A stretch of 64,000 bases of DNA from Streptomyces sp. f51 (GTDB lineage Bacteria > Actinomycetota > Actinomycetes > Streptomycetales > Streptomycetaceae), in assembly GCF_037940415.1 (NCBI RefSeq), contig NZ_CP149798.1, forward strand, positions 496,001-560,000. Direction: 5' to 3'. The notes under the pieces were generated by a model that did not search any database, was not told the origin of the DNA, and saw only the letters and a program-made list of their open reading frames with translations. Below, piece after piece: positions 1 to 7,362 of the stretch. Position 1 is the first letter of the stretch, and the number at the start of each line of letters is the position of its first letter. The position numbers were made by a program, and so were the translations under genes.

Positions 1-482
1 CCCGGGAGGTGTCCCGGGGCCCGGGAGCCGAGGGCGTGGGCGCTGACGACCAGTCCTCCGGCCAGGACGAATCCGCCGTCGGTGAAACTGTCCGCCCACG
101 TCCACGGGGCACGGCGTTCGAGCAGGGGGCGCTGCGGGGAGAGCGCGGCGAGGACGGGGGGCGAGGCGTAGACCTTGGGCCCCGGGGCACCGCAGAGCCC
201 GGCCAGTCCTGTCGTGTGATGGGCTGCGGCGTCCGTCAGCAGGACACCGCGTACGGGAGTGCCACCGGGCGCCGGGGCGAGCGCGGGGGTGGCGTTCAGC
301 TGCGTACGCAGGTCGGGCGAGGCGTTCAGGAGCCACCAGTCGCGGGAGTTGCCGCTGACGGCGGCGCACTCCTGGGTCCGTGCGGGCAGTTTCCCCTCAC
401 GGGCGGCGGAGCACTGCGCGCAGGCGCAGTTCCACCGCGGGAACCCGCCCCCGGCGGCCGTACCCAGCAGGACGACTCTCAA
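1..482 (-). CDS. pqqB: PqqB-like protein (PQQ biosynthesis), 5' part only
   Basis: Open reading frame running off the left edge, with a TTG start at 482 preceded by a GGAGGAG ribosome site about 10 bases upstream. The translation opens LRVVLLGTAAGGGFPRW, then NCACAQC, NASPDLRTQL and LLTDAAAHHTTGL, in the order seen in PqqB: glycine-rich start, Cys-x-Cys-x2-Cys metal site and the 'TDAxxDHTTGL' motif. PqqB is a metallo-beta-lactamase-fold protein implicated in hydroxylating the PqqA peptide during pyrroloquinoline quinone synthesis. About 160 of the usual ~300 residues are inside the window. The rest of any pqq operon would lie to the left; no PqqA with a Glu-x3-Tyr pair was found upstream. Family assignment is good; whether the host makes PQQ is unknown. 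Confidence 0.72.
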   Translation of the reverse strand, partial: MRVVLLGTAAGGGFPRWNCACAQCSAAREGKLPARTQECAAVSGNSRDWWLLNASPDLRTQLNATPALAPAPGGTPVRGVLLTDAAAHHTTGLAGLCGAPGPKVYASPPVLAALSPQRPLLERRAPWTWADSFTDGGFVLAGGLVVSAHALGSRAPGHLP

Positions 483-634
483 GGGAACCCCACTCCTCCG
501 CGGCGGCTTTCCAGGGATCTTCCCTTCCGGACGGGCCGCGCCACTCGGTGGCGAGGAGCGGATCCGGACATCCTTCGCCCGCGGGCCGGTCCCGGGGCTT
601 CCCGGGGGCCCGCGTCGCGCGTCCGGCGGTCCCG

Positions 635-1048
635 CTACCGGACCAGCAGGGTGCGTACGCCCTCGGAGGTGAGCGTCAGGCCGTGCGGGGAGGCGGCGTC
701 GATGATGAGGTCCAGATCGCCCGAGGGCCACTGGGAGGCCAGCGCGGACAGCGGTACGAGGCGGTAGCGGGAGACGGAGGGGAGGAGTTCGGCGAGCTCC
801 TGTTCCGAGGTGAACACCGGGACCACCTGGCCGCCCTCCGGATCGTCCAGGACGGGCAGCGCCACGGCATGGGGGTCGCCGATCTCCGTGTCCGAGGCGT
901 CGTCCGGCACGGGGACCAGGACGTCGCTGCCGGCGAGGGTGTCCAGGGCGGCGCTGTCCTCGGTGTTCACGGCGAGGGTGTCCAGGGCCTCCTGGGCGGG
1001 CGTCGCGGCCGGTGCGGTCGGGTGGTTGTTGTTCAAGGGCGTGTCCAT
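635..1048 (-). CDS. SseB-family N-terminal domain protein
   Basis: A 137-residue cytoplasmic protein starting at ATG 1048, with a GGGGAT-type ribosome site just upstream; an in-frame upstream extension to 1144 looks like non-coding leader. Residues ~25-70 contain two copies of an ALDTLA motif. The middle (VLVPVPDD, ALPVLDDPEGGQVVPVFTS) and the C-terminal SASQWPSGDLDLIIDAASP-like segment match the SseB (enhanced serine sensitivity) N-terminal domain found in many actinobacterial proteins of unknown role. It lies upstream of the pqqB-like gene on the same strand with a 152-base gap, so co-transcription is possible. No enzymatic function can be assigned. Confidence 0.75.
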   Translation of the reverse strand: MDTPLNNNHPTAPAATPAQEALDTLAVNTEDSAALDTLAGSDVLVPVPDDASDTEIGDPHAVALPVLDDPEGGQVVPVFTSEQELAELLPSVSRYRLVPLSALASQWPSGDLDLIIDAASPHGLTLTSEGVRTLLVR

Positions 1049-1181
1049 GGCAGATCCCCTGGTCGTGGTCGTCGGGCGGCCACCCGGGCCGGTCCGGCTC
1101 CCGGGTGTGTCGACGGGTCGCGTACCCAACGCTCGGCACGCCATTCATCCCGGCTCCGCGCGGGCCGCGGCGGCGCTCCGA

Positions 1182-1218
1182 CGGTCCCGCCCGGGCGTGG
1201 GGCGCCCGGGCGGGACCG
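1182..1218 (-). terminator. Hairpin terminator after the alpha-amylase gene
   Basis: A perfect 16-base inverted repeat (1182-1197 against 1203-1218) with a 5-base loop. It lies immediately 3' of the amylase stop codon on the minus strand and before the SseB-like gene. There is no strong U tract, as is usual in Streptomyces. Confidence 0.7.
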
Positions 1219-1257
1219 CGGTGACCTCGGCCTGGGTACCGGTCCGACGGCCGCCGG

Positions 1258-4227
1258 TCACTTCAGGTAGGGCCCGTCCGTCCCGATCTTGCCGGGGCCG
1301 TTCAGCACGTAGACCCGCAGATTTCCCTTCCCGGGCGCGGCCACGGACAGGGTGCCGCCCGAGACGGTCTTCACGTCGCCGGTGACGGCGTCCGTGTAGG
1401 TCCCGTTCGGGATGCCGGTGAACGTCGCGTCGCCCGTCACCGTGACGAGGGCGAAGCTGTCGGTCGATCCGCTGGTGTAGCGGCGCTTGAAGGCCATCGA
1501 GCCGCTGATGCCGTCCGTCGAGTACTGGCCCGCCTGGAGGGCCGGGATCGCCCGGCGGATCCGGTTGAGCCGCTGGAGGTGCTTGACCAGGGGCTGCGCG
1601 AGGGTGGTCGCGACCTCACCGCTCGCGGAGTCGGCCGTGCCGAACTCGGAGGCCGTGACGCTGCCGGCGAGATGGTCGCCGTAGTACGCGCGCCCGGTGG
1701 TCGCCAGCGGGCAGGTCGGCCCGCAGTCGATCTGTTTGCCCGCCTGGAACTCGATCTCCGATCCGTAGTAGAGGGTGGGGATGCCGCGGAAGGTCCACAT
1801 CAGGGACATGTTCTCGGCCCAGGCGTCGGTGCCGCCGCTGTAGCGGGTGCTCGACTTGTTCGGGCCGTAGTCGTGGCTGTCGACGTAGACGACGTCGTAC
1901 GTGGCGTCGTTGACGGAGTCGTCGGAGTCCTTGCCGTTGCTGTAGGCGTTCTGCGCGTCGCCGAAGTTCATGTGCATGCGCATGTCGATGATGTTCATGC
2001 CGGAGAACTGGCTGCGGTCCGGGGTGTGATAGCTGTTGCCGCTCAGGAACGCGTTGGTCGAGGTGGGCTGGTTGCCGGTGCCGAGCTGTTCCTCGTAGGT
2101 GTACTGCTCGATGGCGGCCGTCTCGTCGTCGGCGCTGTAGTCCTTGCGCTCCTTCCAGGTGTAGAACTGCGCGGAGTGGTTCACCGAGCCGCGGTTCCAC
2201 TTGTCGTTGACGAAGGCGCCGACCTCGCCGAAGACGAAGAAGTTCTTCGCGGCGTCCGTGCCGAAGCGCTGGGTGACCCGGTCGTAGATGGCGGGCAGGA
2301 AGCGGCGGTTCCAGGTGACGCGCGGGATGTGGACGGCCGTGTCGAGGCGGAATCCGTCGACGCCCATGTCGATGTACTTGTCGTACGCGCCGATCAGGTA
2401 GTTCTGGACGGTGGCGTTCTCGGTGTTGAAGTCGGCCAGGTCCTCGTGCAGCCAGCACGAACGCGAGTCCTCGCCCTCCCAGTTGCCGATCCAGCACTGG
2501 TGGTAGTACGCCTTGGGGAACATGCCCGAAGTGGGGCTGGGCCACTGGCAGTTGTAGAGGGTGTAGCCCTCGGCGCTCTTGCCGCCCGTGGGCTTGCCCC
2601 AGTTGAGGCAGGTGTTCCCGGAGGGTTCGGCGGTCGACCACAGGTCGCCGTTGTAGTAGGACTTCCCGGACTTGGGCTCGACGGTCAGGCCGTCGTACTC
2701 GAATCCGTCGTTCTTCTCGTCGTAGTACCAGCTCCACTGGGAGTCGCGCACGCCGTACACGGTCGGGGTGAACAGGCCCTTGGCGCCCCAGCGGGAGCTG
2801 TGGTTGTAGACGACGTCCTGGTAGATCTTCATGCCCTTGGCGTGGGCCGCGTTGATCAGGTCCTGGTAGGAGGCACCGGCCGACTCCAGGCGCGGGTCGA
2901 CCTTGTAGAAGTCGTAGCCGTGATAGCCGTGGTAGTCGTAGTCGGAGCGGTTGAGGACGACCGGGGTGATCCAGACGGCCGAGAACCCGAGCGCCTTGAT
3001 GTAGTCGAGCTTGTCGACGAGCCCCTTGAAGTCGCCCCGGAACATGGGGTCGTTGTTGGCCGCGTTGCCCGACTTGACGTCCTGGCTGCCGCCCCGGTTG
3101 TTGGAGCTGTCCCCGTCGTAGAAGCGGGCCGTGAGGACGAAGTAGATGGGGTCCTTGCGCGGATCGGTGCCGAGCGGTGTCCCGGCGGCCGGTGCGGGGA
3201 CCTTCTCCCCCGTCGTGACCGTGGCCGCGGCCGAGGCGGGCGAGGTGTTCCCGGCCGCGTCGACGGCCTTGACCGTGTAGGTGTAGCCGGTCTTCTCCTC
3301 AAGTCCCGTGTCGGAGTACACCGTCGAGCCGACATCGGTGACGACGGTCCCCTTCGTACCGCCCGTGCGCGTGAGCTGATACTTCGTCACCGCCGTGTCG
3401 TCGGTGGCGGGATCCCAGCTCACCACCACCGAGGTGTTCGTGGCGGTCGCCTTCACTCCGGCGGGTGTGGTGGGCGCCTGGGTGTCGGGGGCCTGGGCCG
3501 CGCAGGGGTCCTTGGCGTCGGCGGTGACGGTCCGGCCCTTCACGGTCGTGGTGCCGGACGGGATGGCGTAGTCGGCGCTGTTGTTGTTGTCCCAGACGCC
3601 GTTGCCGTTGTTGAAGGCCGCCTTGAGCGAGGTCGCGGTGCCGATGTCGAGGGTCTTCTTCCACCATCCCGTGCAGGCGGCCTCCATGCCGACGCCGGGG
3701 ACCGTGGTCCAGGAGCCGCCCGTGGGCGCGTAGTGGATGTTGGCCGTGGTCCAGCCGGAGGTGGCGGTCGAGTAGTACACGGTCGCCTGGGTACCGCTGC
3801 CGGTACCGGTGCCGGCGCACGGGTCGCTGTGGGCGATCACCCCGTCCTTGACGGTGATGGTGCCGGTGCCCAGCGCGTAGTTGCTGCCGCCGTTGTTGTC
3901 CCAGGTGCCGCTTCCGTTGTTGAAGGTGGCCTGGAGCCCGGTGGCCGAGCCGAGGTCGACCGTCTCCTTCACCCAGTCCGCGCAGGCCGCCTCCATCCGG
4001 ACGCCGGGCGCGGTGGTCCAGGAGCCGCCGTCAGGGGCGTAGTGCAGATAGGTGACCGGCCAGTTCTTGGTCTTCGTGTAGTAGAAGACGGTCGCCGTGG
4101 TGGAGGTGGCGGCCGTGCCCTCCATGGGGACCGACTGCCCGTGGGGCGGGGCCAGTCCGAACAGTCCGGTCACCGCCAGGAGCGCCAACAGCGCTCTCAG
4201 CGGCGGGCGTCGACGTCTGCGGTTCAT
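1258..4227 (-). CDS. Secreted alpha-amylase, GH13 with two CBM25 modules and Fn3
   Basis: A 989-residue extracellular starch hydrolase. The start is ATG 4227, giving an arginine-rich signal peptide (MNRRRRRPP, then a hydrophobic LRALLALLAVTGLFGLA) after a GGAG site. Order: signal (~1-35); two CBM25-type starch-binding modules (~43-140 and ~145-240), each with paired WTT...GVGMEAAC-like motifs; an Fn3 domain (~250-335); a GH13 barrel (~345-900). Catalytic signatures are DGFRLDTAV (nucleophile Asp), FVFGEVGAF (acid/base Glu) and VDSHDYGP (third Asp); a C-terminal beta domain follows. It is monocistronic, with a hairpin downstream and an operator-like promoter upstream at 4266-4340. It cleaves alpha-1,4-glucan outside the cell. 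Confidence in family is high. Confidence 0.93.
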   Translation of the reverse strand: MNRRRRRPPLRALLALLAVTGLFGLAPPHGQSVPMEGTAATSTTATVFYYTKTKNWPVTYLHYAPDGGSWTTAPGVRMEAACADWVKETVDLGSATGLQATFNNGSGTWDNNGGSNYALGTGTITVKDGVIAHSDPCAGTGTGSGTQATVYYSTATSGWTTANIHYAPTGGSWTTVPGVGMEAACTGWWKKTLDIGTATSLKAAFNNGNGVWDNNNSADYAIPSGTTTVKGRTVTADAKDPCAAQAPDTQAPTTPAGVKATATNTSVVVSWDPATDDTAVTKYQLTRTGGTKGTVVTDVGSTVYSDTGLEEKTGYTYTVKAVDAAGNTSPASAAATVTTGEKVPAPAAGTPLGTDPRKDPIYFVLTARFYDGDSSNNRGGSQDVKSGNAANNDPMFRGDFKGLVDKLDYIKALGFSAVWITPVVLNRSDYDYHGYHGYDFYKVDPRLESAGASYQDLINAAHAKGMKIYQDVVYNHSSRWGAKGLFTPTVYGVRDSQWSWYYDEKNDGFEYDGLTVEPKSGKSYYNGDLWSTAEPSGNTCLNWGKPTGGKSAEGYTLYNCQWPSPTSGMFPKAYYHQCWIGNWEGEDSRSCWLHEDLADFNTENATVQNYLIGAYDKYIDMGVDGFRLDTAVHIPRVTWNRRFLPAIYDRVTQRFGTDAAKNFFVFGEVGAFVNDKWNRGSVNHSAQFYTWKERKDYSADDETAAIEQYTYEEQLGTGNQPTSTNAFLSGNSYHTPDRSQFSGMNIIDMRMHMNFGDAQNAYSNGKDSDDSVNDATYDVVYVDSHDYGPNKSSTRYSGGTDAWAENMSLMWTFRGIPTLYYGSEIEFQAGKQIDCGPTCPLATTGRAYYGDHLAGSVTASEFGTADSASGEVATTLAQPLVKHLQRLNRIRRAIPALQAGQYSTDGISGSMAFKRRYTSGSTDSFALVTVTGDATFTGIPNGTYTDAVTGDVKTVSGGTLSVAAPGKGNLRVYVLNGPGKIGTDGPYLK

Positions 4228-4265
4228 GGGGCGGCTCCGATGCGGGTGCGGAGGGGGGGAGTTGC

Positions 4266-4340
4266 CTTGCAAGAAGAACCAGCAAATTCCAGAAAGCACT
4301 TGCAGCCCGGGAAGCTACAGGTTCATGACATCGATGTGAA
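4266..4340 (-). promoter_or_regulatory. Amylase promoter with CTTGCAG/CTTGCAAG repeats
   Basis: On the minus strand a TTCACA -35 (4335-4340) is separated by 17 bases from a TAGCTT -10 (4312-4317), placing the start site near 4305. Copies of CTTGCAG (plus 4299-4305) and the palindrome CTTGCAAG (plus 4266-4273) sit at and just after that start. Streptomyces amylase promoters are known to carry repeated CTTGCAG-type elements bound by the LacI-family maltose regulator (MalR/Reg1); the assignment here rests on that resemblance. Confidence 0.5.
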
Positions 4341-4520
4341 GAGATGTGACAACGGCCGCCGTCGCCGGCCGCAGGACGCCGCGGGTCCGGTGGAGGTCAA
4401 GAAAGGCCCCGGTGCGGGCAATCCCTCCCACACCCGGTGAGAAGCTGTGGCCGAACCCGCGTATGCAAGGCGGAAGGGCATCCGCAGCCACGCCCTTCCC
4501 CGACCGGAGGTACCCAGAGC

Positions 4521-5540
4521 GTGACCATCACCAAGGAAGCCCCGCCGCCGGTCCGACGGCGGGACGAGGACGACCGCCGGGGCCGGCAGGGCTGGAACTT
4601 CGACTCCCCGCTCGCCCTGACCATGCTCCTGCTGCTGGTCATCGCCTCACAGGGGCCGATCCGCGGAGCCCTGTCCGCACCGGTGATGCAGAGCTGGATG
4701 ACCGTGTTCGTCGCGGTGGTGGTCCAGGCCCTGCCCTTCCTCGTCCTCGGCGTCCTGCTGTCCGCGGTCATCGCCGTGTTCGTCCCGCCGACGTTCTTCG
4801 CCCGCGCGCTGCCCAAGCGGCCCTCGCTCGCGGTGCCGGTCGCCGGGATGGCCGGAGCGATCCTGCCCGGCTGCGAGTGCGCCTCCGTACCGGTCGCCGG
4901 GGCGCTGGTGCGCCGGGGCGTCACCCCGGCCGCCGCCCTCGCGTTCCTGCTGTCCGCACCGGCGATCAACCCGATCGTGCTCACGGCCACCGCCGTCGCC
5001 TTCCCCCGCAACCCGGAGATGGTGCTCGCCCGATTCGTCGCCAGCCTCCTCGTGGCCTGCGCGATGGGCTGGCTGTGGCAGCGGCTGGGCCGCACCGACT
5101 GGCTGCGCCCGCCGGCCCGCCCCGAGCACGAAGGGCTCGGCAAGGGGGCCGCGTTCTGGTCCTCCGTCCGGCACGACGTGATGCACGCGGGCGGGTTCCT
5201 CGTGCTCGGCGCGATGGCGGCCGCCACGCTCAAGGCCGTCGTCCCGGCGAGCTGGCTGCACGCCGCGGCCGGGAACCCGGTGGTGTCCGTCCTTGCCCTC
5301 GCGATCCTCGCCGTCCTGCTGTCGATCTGCTCCGAGGCCGACGCGTTCGTGGTCGCCTCGCTGACCCAGTTCTCCCTCACCGCACGGCTGGCGTTCCTCG
5401 TCGTCGGCCCGATGATCGACCTGAAGCTCTTCGCCATGCAGGTCGGCACGTTCGGCCGCGGCTTCGCGGCCCGCTTCGCGCCCACCACCTTCGTGCTCGC
5501 GATCCTCGTGTCCGTACTGATCGGGACGGTGCTCCTGTGA
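4521..5540 (+). CDS. Permease of the YraQ/UPF0718 type
   Basis: A 339-residue polytopic membrane protein. The chosen start is GTG 4521, ten bases after GGAGG; an in-frame ATG at 4437 has no ribosome site. After a charged N-terminus (~30 residues) there are about eight hydrophobic segments. It contains the motif GAILPGCECASVPVAGALVR (~110-130) with CEC cysteines and a second SICSEADAFVVASL motif (~255), typical of the 'permease' (DUF318/ArsP-like) family often linked to metal or metalloid export. It overlaps the next gene by four bases, and the pair of permease plus TIGR03943 protein is a conserved actinobacterial arrangement. The substrate is not known; no clear Zur box was seen upstream. Confidence 0.8.
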   Translation: MTITKEAPPPVRRRDEDDRRGRQGWNFDSPLALTMLLLLVIASQGPIRGALSAPVMQSWMTVFVAVVVQALPFLVLGVLLSAVIAVFVPPTFFARALPKRPSLAVPVAGMAGAILPGCECASVPVAGALVRRGVTPAAALAFLLSAPAINPIVLTATAVAFPRNPEMVLARFVASLLVACAMGWLWQRLGRTDWLRPPARPEHEGLGKGAAFWSSVRHDVMHAGGFLVLGAMAAATLKAVVPASWLHAAAGNPVVSVLALAILAVLLSICSEADAFVVASLTQFSLTARLAFLVVGPMIDLKLFAMQVGTFGRGFAARFAPTTFVLAILVSVLIGTVLL

Positions 5541-6355
5541 ACCGGCAGGCCCAGGCGGCCGTGCTCTTCCTCGTCGGCGCGGCGGTGCTGCACGCGAGCG
5601 TCACGGACCTCTATCTGCGGTACGTCAAGGCCGGGTTGCGCCCCCTGCTGCTCGCCGCGGGCGTCGTCCTCATCCTCACGGCTCTCGCCACGGTCTGGTA
5701 CGAGATACGCGACCACCGGAAGGCGGCCGCGGTCACCGACGCCGACGCTCACGCGGCCGGTCACGAAGGCGAACCCGCGGGGGCCGAGGGGCGCGAGGGC
5801 GCGGCCCCGGACAAGGACACGGACGGCCACGGGCACGGGCACGGGCACCGTGAGCCGCGGATCTCGTGGCTGCTCGTCCTCCCGCTGCTCGCGCTCATCC
5901 TCGTCGCCCCGCCCGCCCTCGGCTCGTACAGCGCGATGCGCACCGGTACGGCGCTCCAGGCACCCTTCGGCTACGCCAAGCTGCCCTCCGGCGATCCGGT
6001 CAGCCTCGGCCTGGTCGACTACGCGAGCAGGGCGGCGTACGACCACGGCCGTTCGATCGGTGGCCGGCAGGTCAAGGTCATCGGCTTCGTCGCGCTCGAC
6101 CGCGCCGGCGCTCCGTATCTCGTCCGCATGGCCCTCAACTGCTGTGCCGCGGACGCCCAGCCGGTGAAGATCGGCCTGTCCGGGCGGATCCCGCCGGTAC
6201 TGCGCCCCGACACCTGGCTCGAGGTCACCGGGCGCTACACCGCCAAGCGCACGAAGGACCCGGTCAACGGCGGCGTCATCCCGTACCTCCGGGTCGCGAC
6301 GGCGAAGCCCGTCCCGACGCCGCACGATCCGTACGACGAGAGCTGGAACAACTGA
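5537..6355 (+). CDS. TIGR03943 family membrane protein, putative permease subunit
   Basis: A 272-residue membrane protein translated from a GTG overlapping the permease stop (GTGA), so translation is coupled. Two N-terminal transmembrane helices (~8-58) are followed by a His/Asp/Glu-rich loop (~70-105, ending HGHGHGH), a third helix (~110-130) and a soluble C-terminal domain with LNCCAADAQPVKI. The layout matches the TIGR03943 family, always adjacent to a UPF0718-type permease. The histidine run suggests divalent metal binding, but transport substrate and direction are inference. Nothing in the sequence indicates damage. Confidence 0.8.
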   Translation: MNRQAQAAVLFLVGAAVLHASVTDLYLRYVKAGLRPLLLAAGVVLILTALATVWYEIRDHRKAAAVTDADAHAAGHEGEPAGAEGREGAAPDKDTDGHGHGHGHREPRISWLLVLPLLALILVAPPALGSYSAMRTGTALQAPFGYAKLPSGDPVSLGLVDYASRAAYDHGRSIGGRQVKVIGFVALDRAGAPYLVRMALNCCAADAQPVKIGLSGRIPPVLRPDTWLEVTGRYTAKRTKDPVNGGVIPYLRVATAKPVPTPHDPYDESWNN

Positions 6356-6406
6356 GGCGCGAGGGGCGGGGCGTGCGGGGCGGGTCCGCGGCGGCCCGCC
6401 CCGGGC

Positions 6407-7177
6407 TCAGGCCCCGCGGTCCGGGAGATAGCTCGCGAGGCCGCGCAGGATGATCTCCAGACCGATGTCGAACCGCTCGTCGGAGGACTCCGTCACCATC
6501 GATCCGGACAGGGCCCGCAGATGCGGGAAGTCCTCCTCGGGCAGGGACGCGAAGTAGTTCTGCATCTCGTCGGCCATCTCGCGCCAGTCGGGGCGGGCCA
6601 GGGAGCCGCCGCCCGACTGCTGGGCGGCCCGGTCCTGCCACATGCCCTCCTCCAGGACGAACCCGTCGATGTAGGTCGAGATGAGGTCACCGGCCTCCGC
6701 CGCAATACGGTCGGGCAGTCCCGCCGTACGGAAGATGGCGAGCAACGCCTCGACGTACGGCAGCAGTTCGGCGGTGAAGGGGACGTGCGCCATGGAGATC
6801 CTGGCCATGTCGCGATGGGACAGCAGCCGCCGGCGCCAGGAGCGGGCGTACTCCCGCACCTGCTCCCGCCAGCGCTCAGGGTCGGGTTCGGGCAGCGTGA
6901 AACTGGCGAAGAGCCGGGTGTACATCAGCTCCAGAAGGTCGTCCTTGGAGCGGACGTAGGCGTAGAGGGCGGAGACCGCGACGTCCAGTTCGGCCGCCAC
7001 CTGACGCATCGACAGCTTGTCGAGCCCTGACCGGTCCAGCACGACGAAGGCCGCCTCGACGATGCGCTCGCGCGACAGCGGCTCACGTGCCGGGGCGACG
7101 CGAGCGCGGACGGGACGCTCGCGCTCCCAGGGGGACGGCGGGGGTGATGCGGGAGTGCCGGCGGCCGCGTCGCTCAT
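6407..7177 (-). CDS. TetR/AcrR-family repressor of the adjacent MFS pump
   Basis: A 256-residue regulator. Residues ~33-80 form the TetR helix-turn-helix (IVEAAFVVLDRSG ... LSMRQVAAELDVAVSALYAYV), followed by an all-helical TetR_C_1-like ligand domain ending IILRGLASYLPDRG. ATG 7177 is preferred: a TAGACT -10 (7189-7184) lies 6 bases upstream, implying a leaderless mRNA; GTG 7183 is the alternative. It is divergent from an MFS drug-type transporter, and five copies of an 11-bp palindrome lie between them, two upstream of this gene's -10. It therefore very likely represses both itself and the transporter in response to a small hydrophobic ligand. Confidence 0.88.
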   Translation of the reverse strand: MSDAAAGTPASPPPSPWERERPVRARVAPAREPLSRERIVEAAFVVLDRSGLDKLSMRQVAAELDVAVSALYAYVRSKDDLLELMYTRLFASFTLPEPDPERWREQVREYARSWRRRLLSHRDMARISMAHVPFTAELLPYVEALLAIFRTAGLPDRIAAEAGDLISTYIDGFVLEEGMWQDRAAQQSGGGSLARPDWREMADEMQNYFASLPEEDFPHLRALSGSMVTESSDERFDIGLEIILRGLASYLPDRGA

Positions 7178-7198
7178 GACCACAGTCTAGGCGCCGGA

Positions 7199-7335
7199 GA
7201 GCAGTGTTCTCTCCTGGAGATCGGCGTTCACCTCGCCTCAACGCGATATATCTTGTCTGCGTCGCGAGGTTGCGCTATATCTTAATGAACGCCGTTCTCT
7301 CGGTGAGCGCTGTTCTGTTAGGGTGAACGGCGTTC
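7199..7335. promoter_or_regulatory. Five-copy TetR operator region, consensus GAACGSCGTTC
   Basis: Eleven-base palindromes at 7199-7209 (GAGCAGTGTTC), 7219-7229 (GATCGGCGTTC), 7287-7297 (GAACGCCGTTC), 7305-7315 (GAGCGCTGTTC) and 7325-7335 (GAACGGCGTTC). Centre spacing is 18-20 bases inside each of two clusters, one near each divergent start. Spacing near two helical turns suggests cooperative TetR dimers. Confidence 0.7.
7253..7281 (+). promoter_or_regulatory. Promoter of the MFS gene
   Basis: TTGTCT (7253-7258), a 17-base spacer and TATATC (7276-7281) put the start near 7288, on top of the perfect operator copy at 7287-7297. TATATCTT occurs twice (7247-7254 and 7276-7283), so the -10 overlaps the second copy. 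Confidence 0.55.
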
Positions 7336-7362
7336 TCTTCTCGTGCCTCCTAGGAGTTTCCG

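Noticed and set aside
479..571. 30-codon frame between SseB-like and pqqB-like genes as a possible PqqA
   Set aside because: It has no Glu-x3-Tyr pair, is Arg-rich, and lacks a properly spaced ribosome site.
4346..4520. Possible cobalamin-type riboswitch before the permease operon (GGTGAGAAGCTG, GCAGCCACGCC)
   Set aside because: Conserved core blocks do not appear in the correct order or spacing; resemblance is no better than expected in GC-rich DNA.
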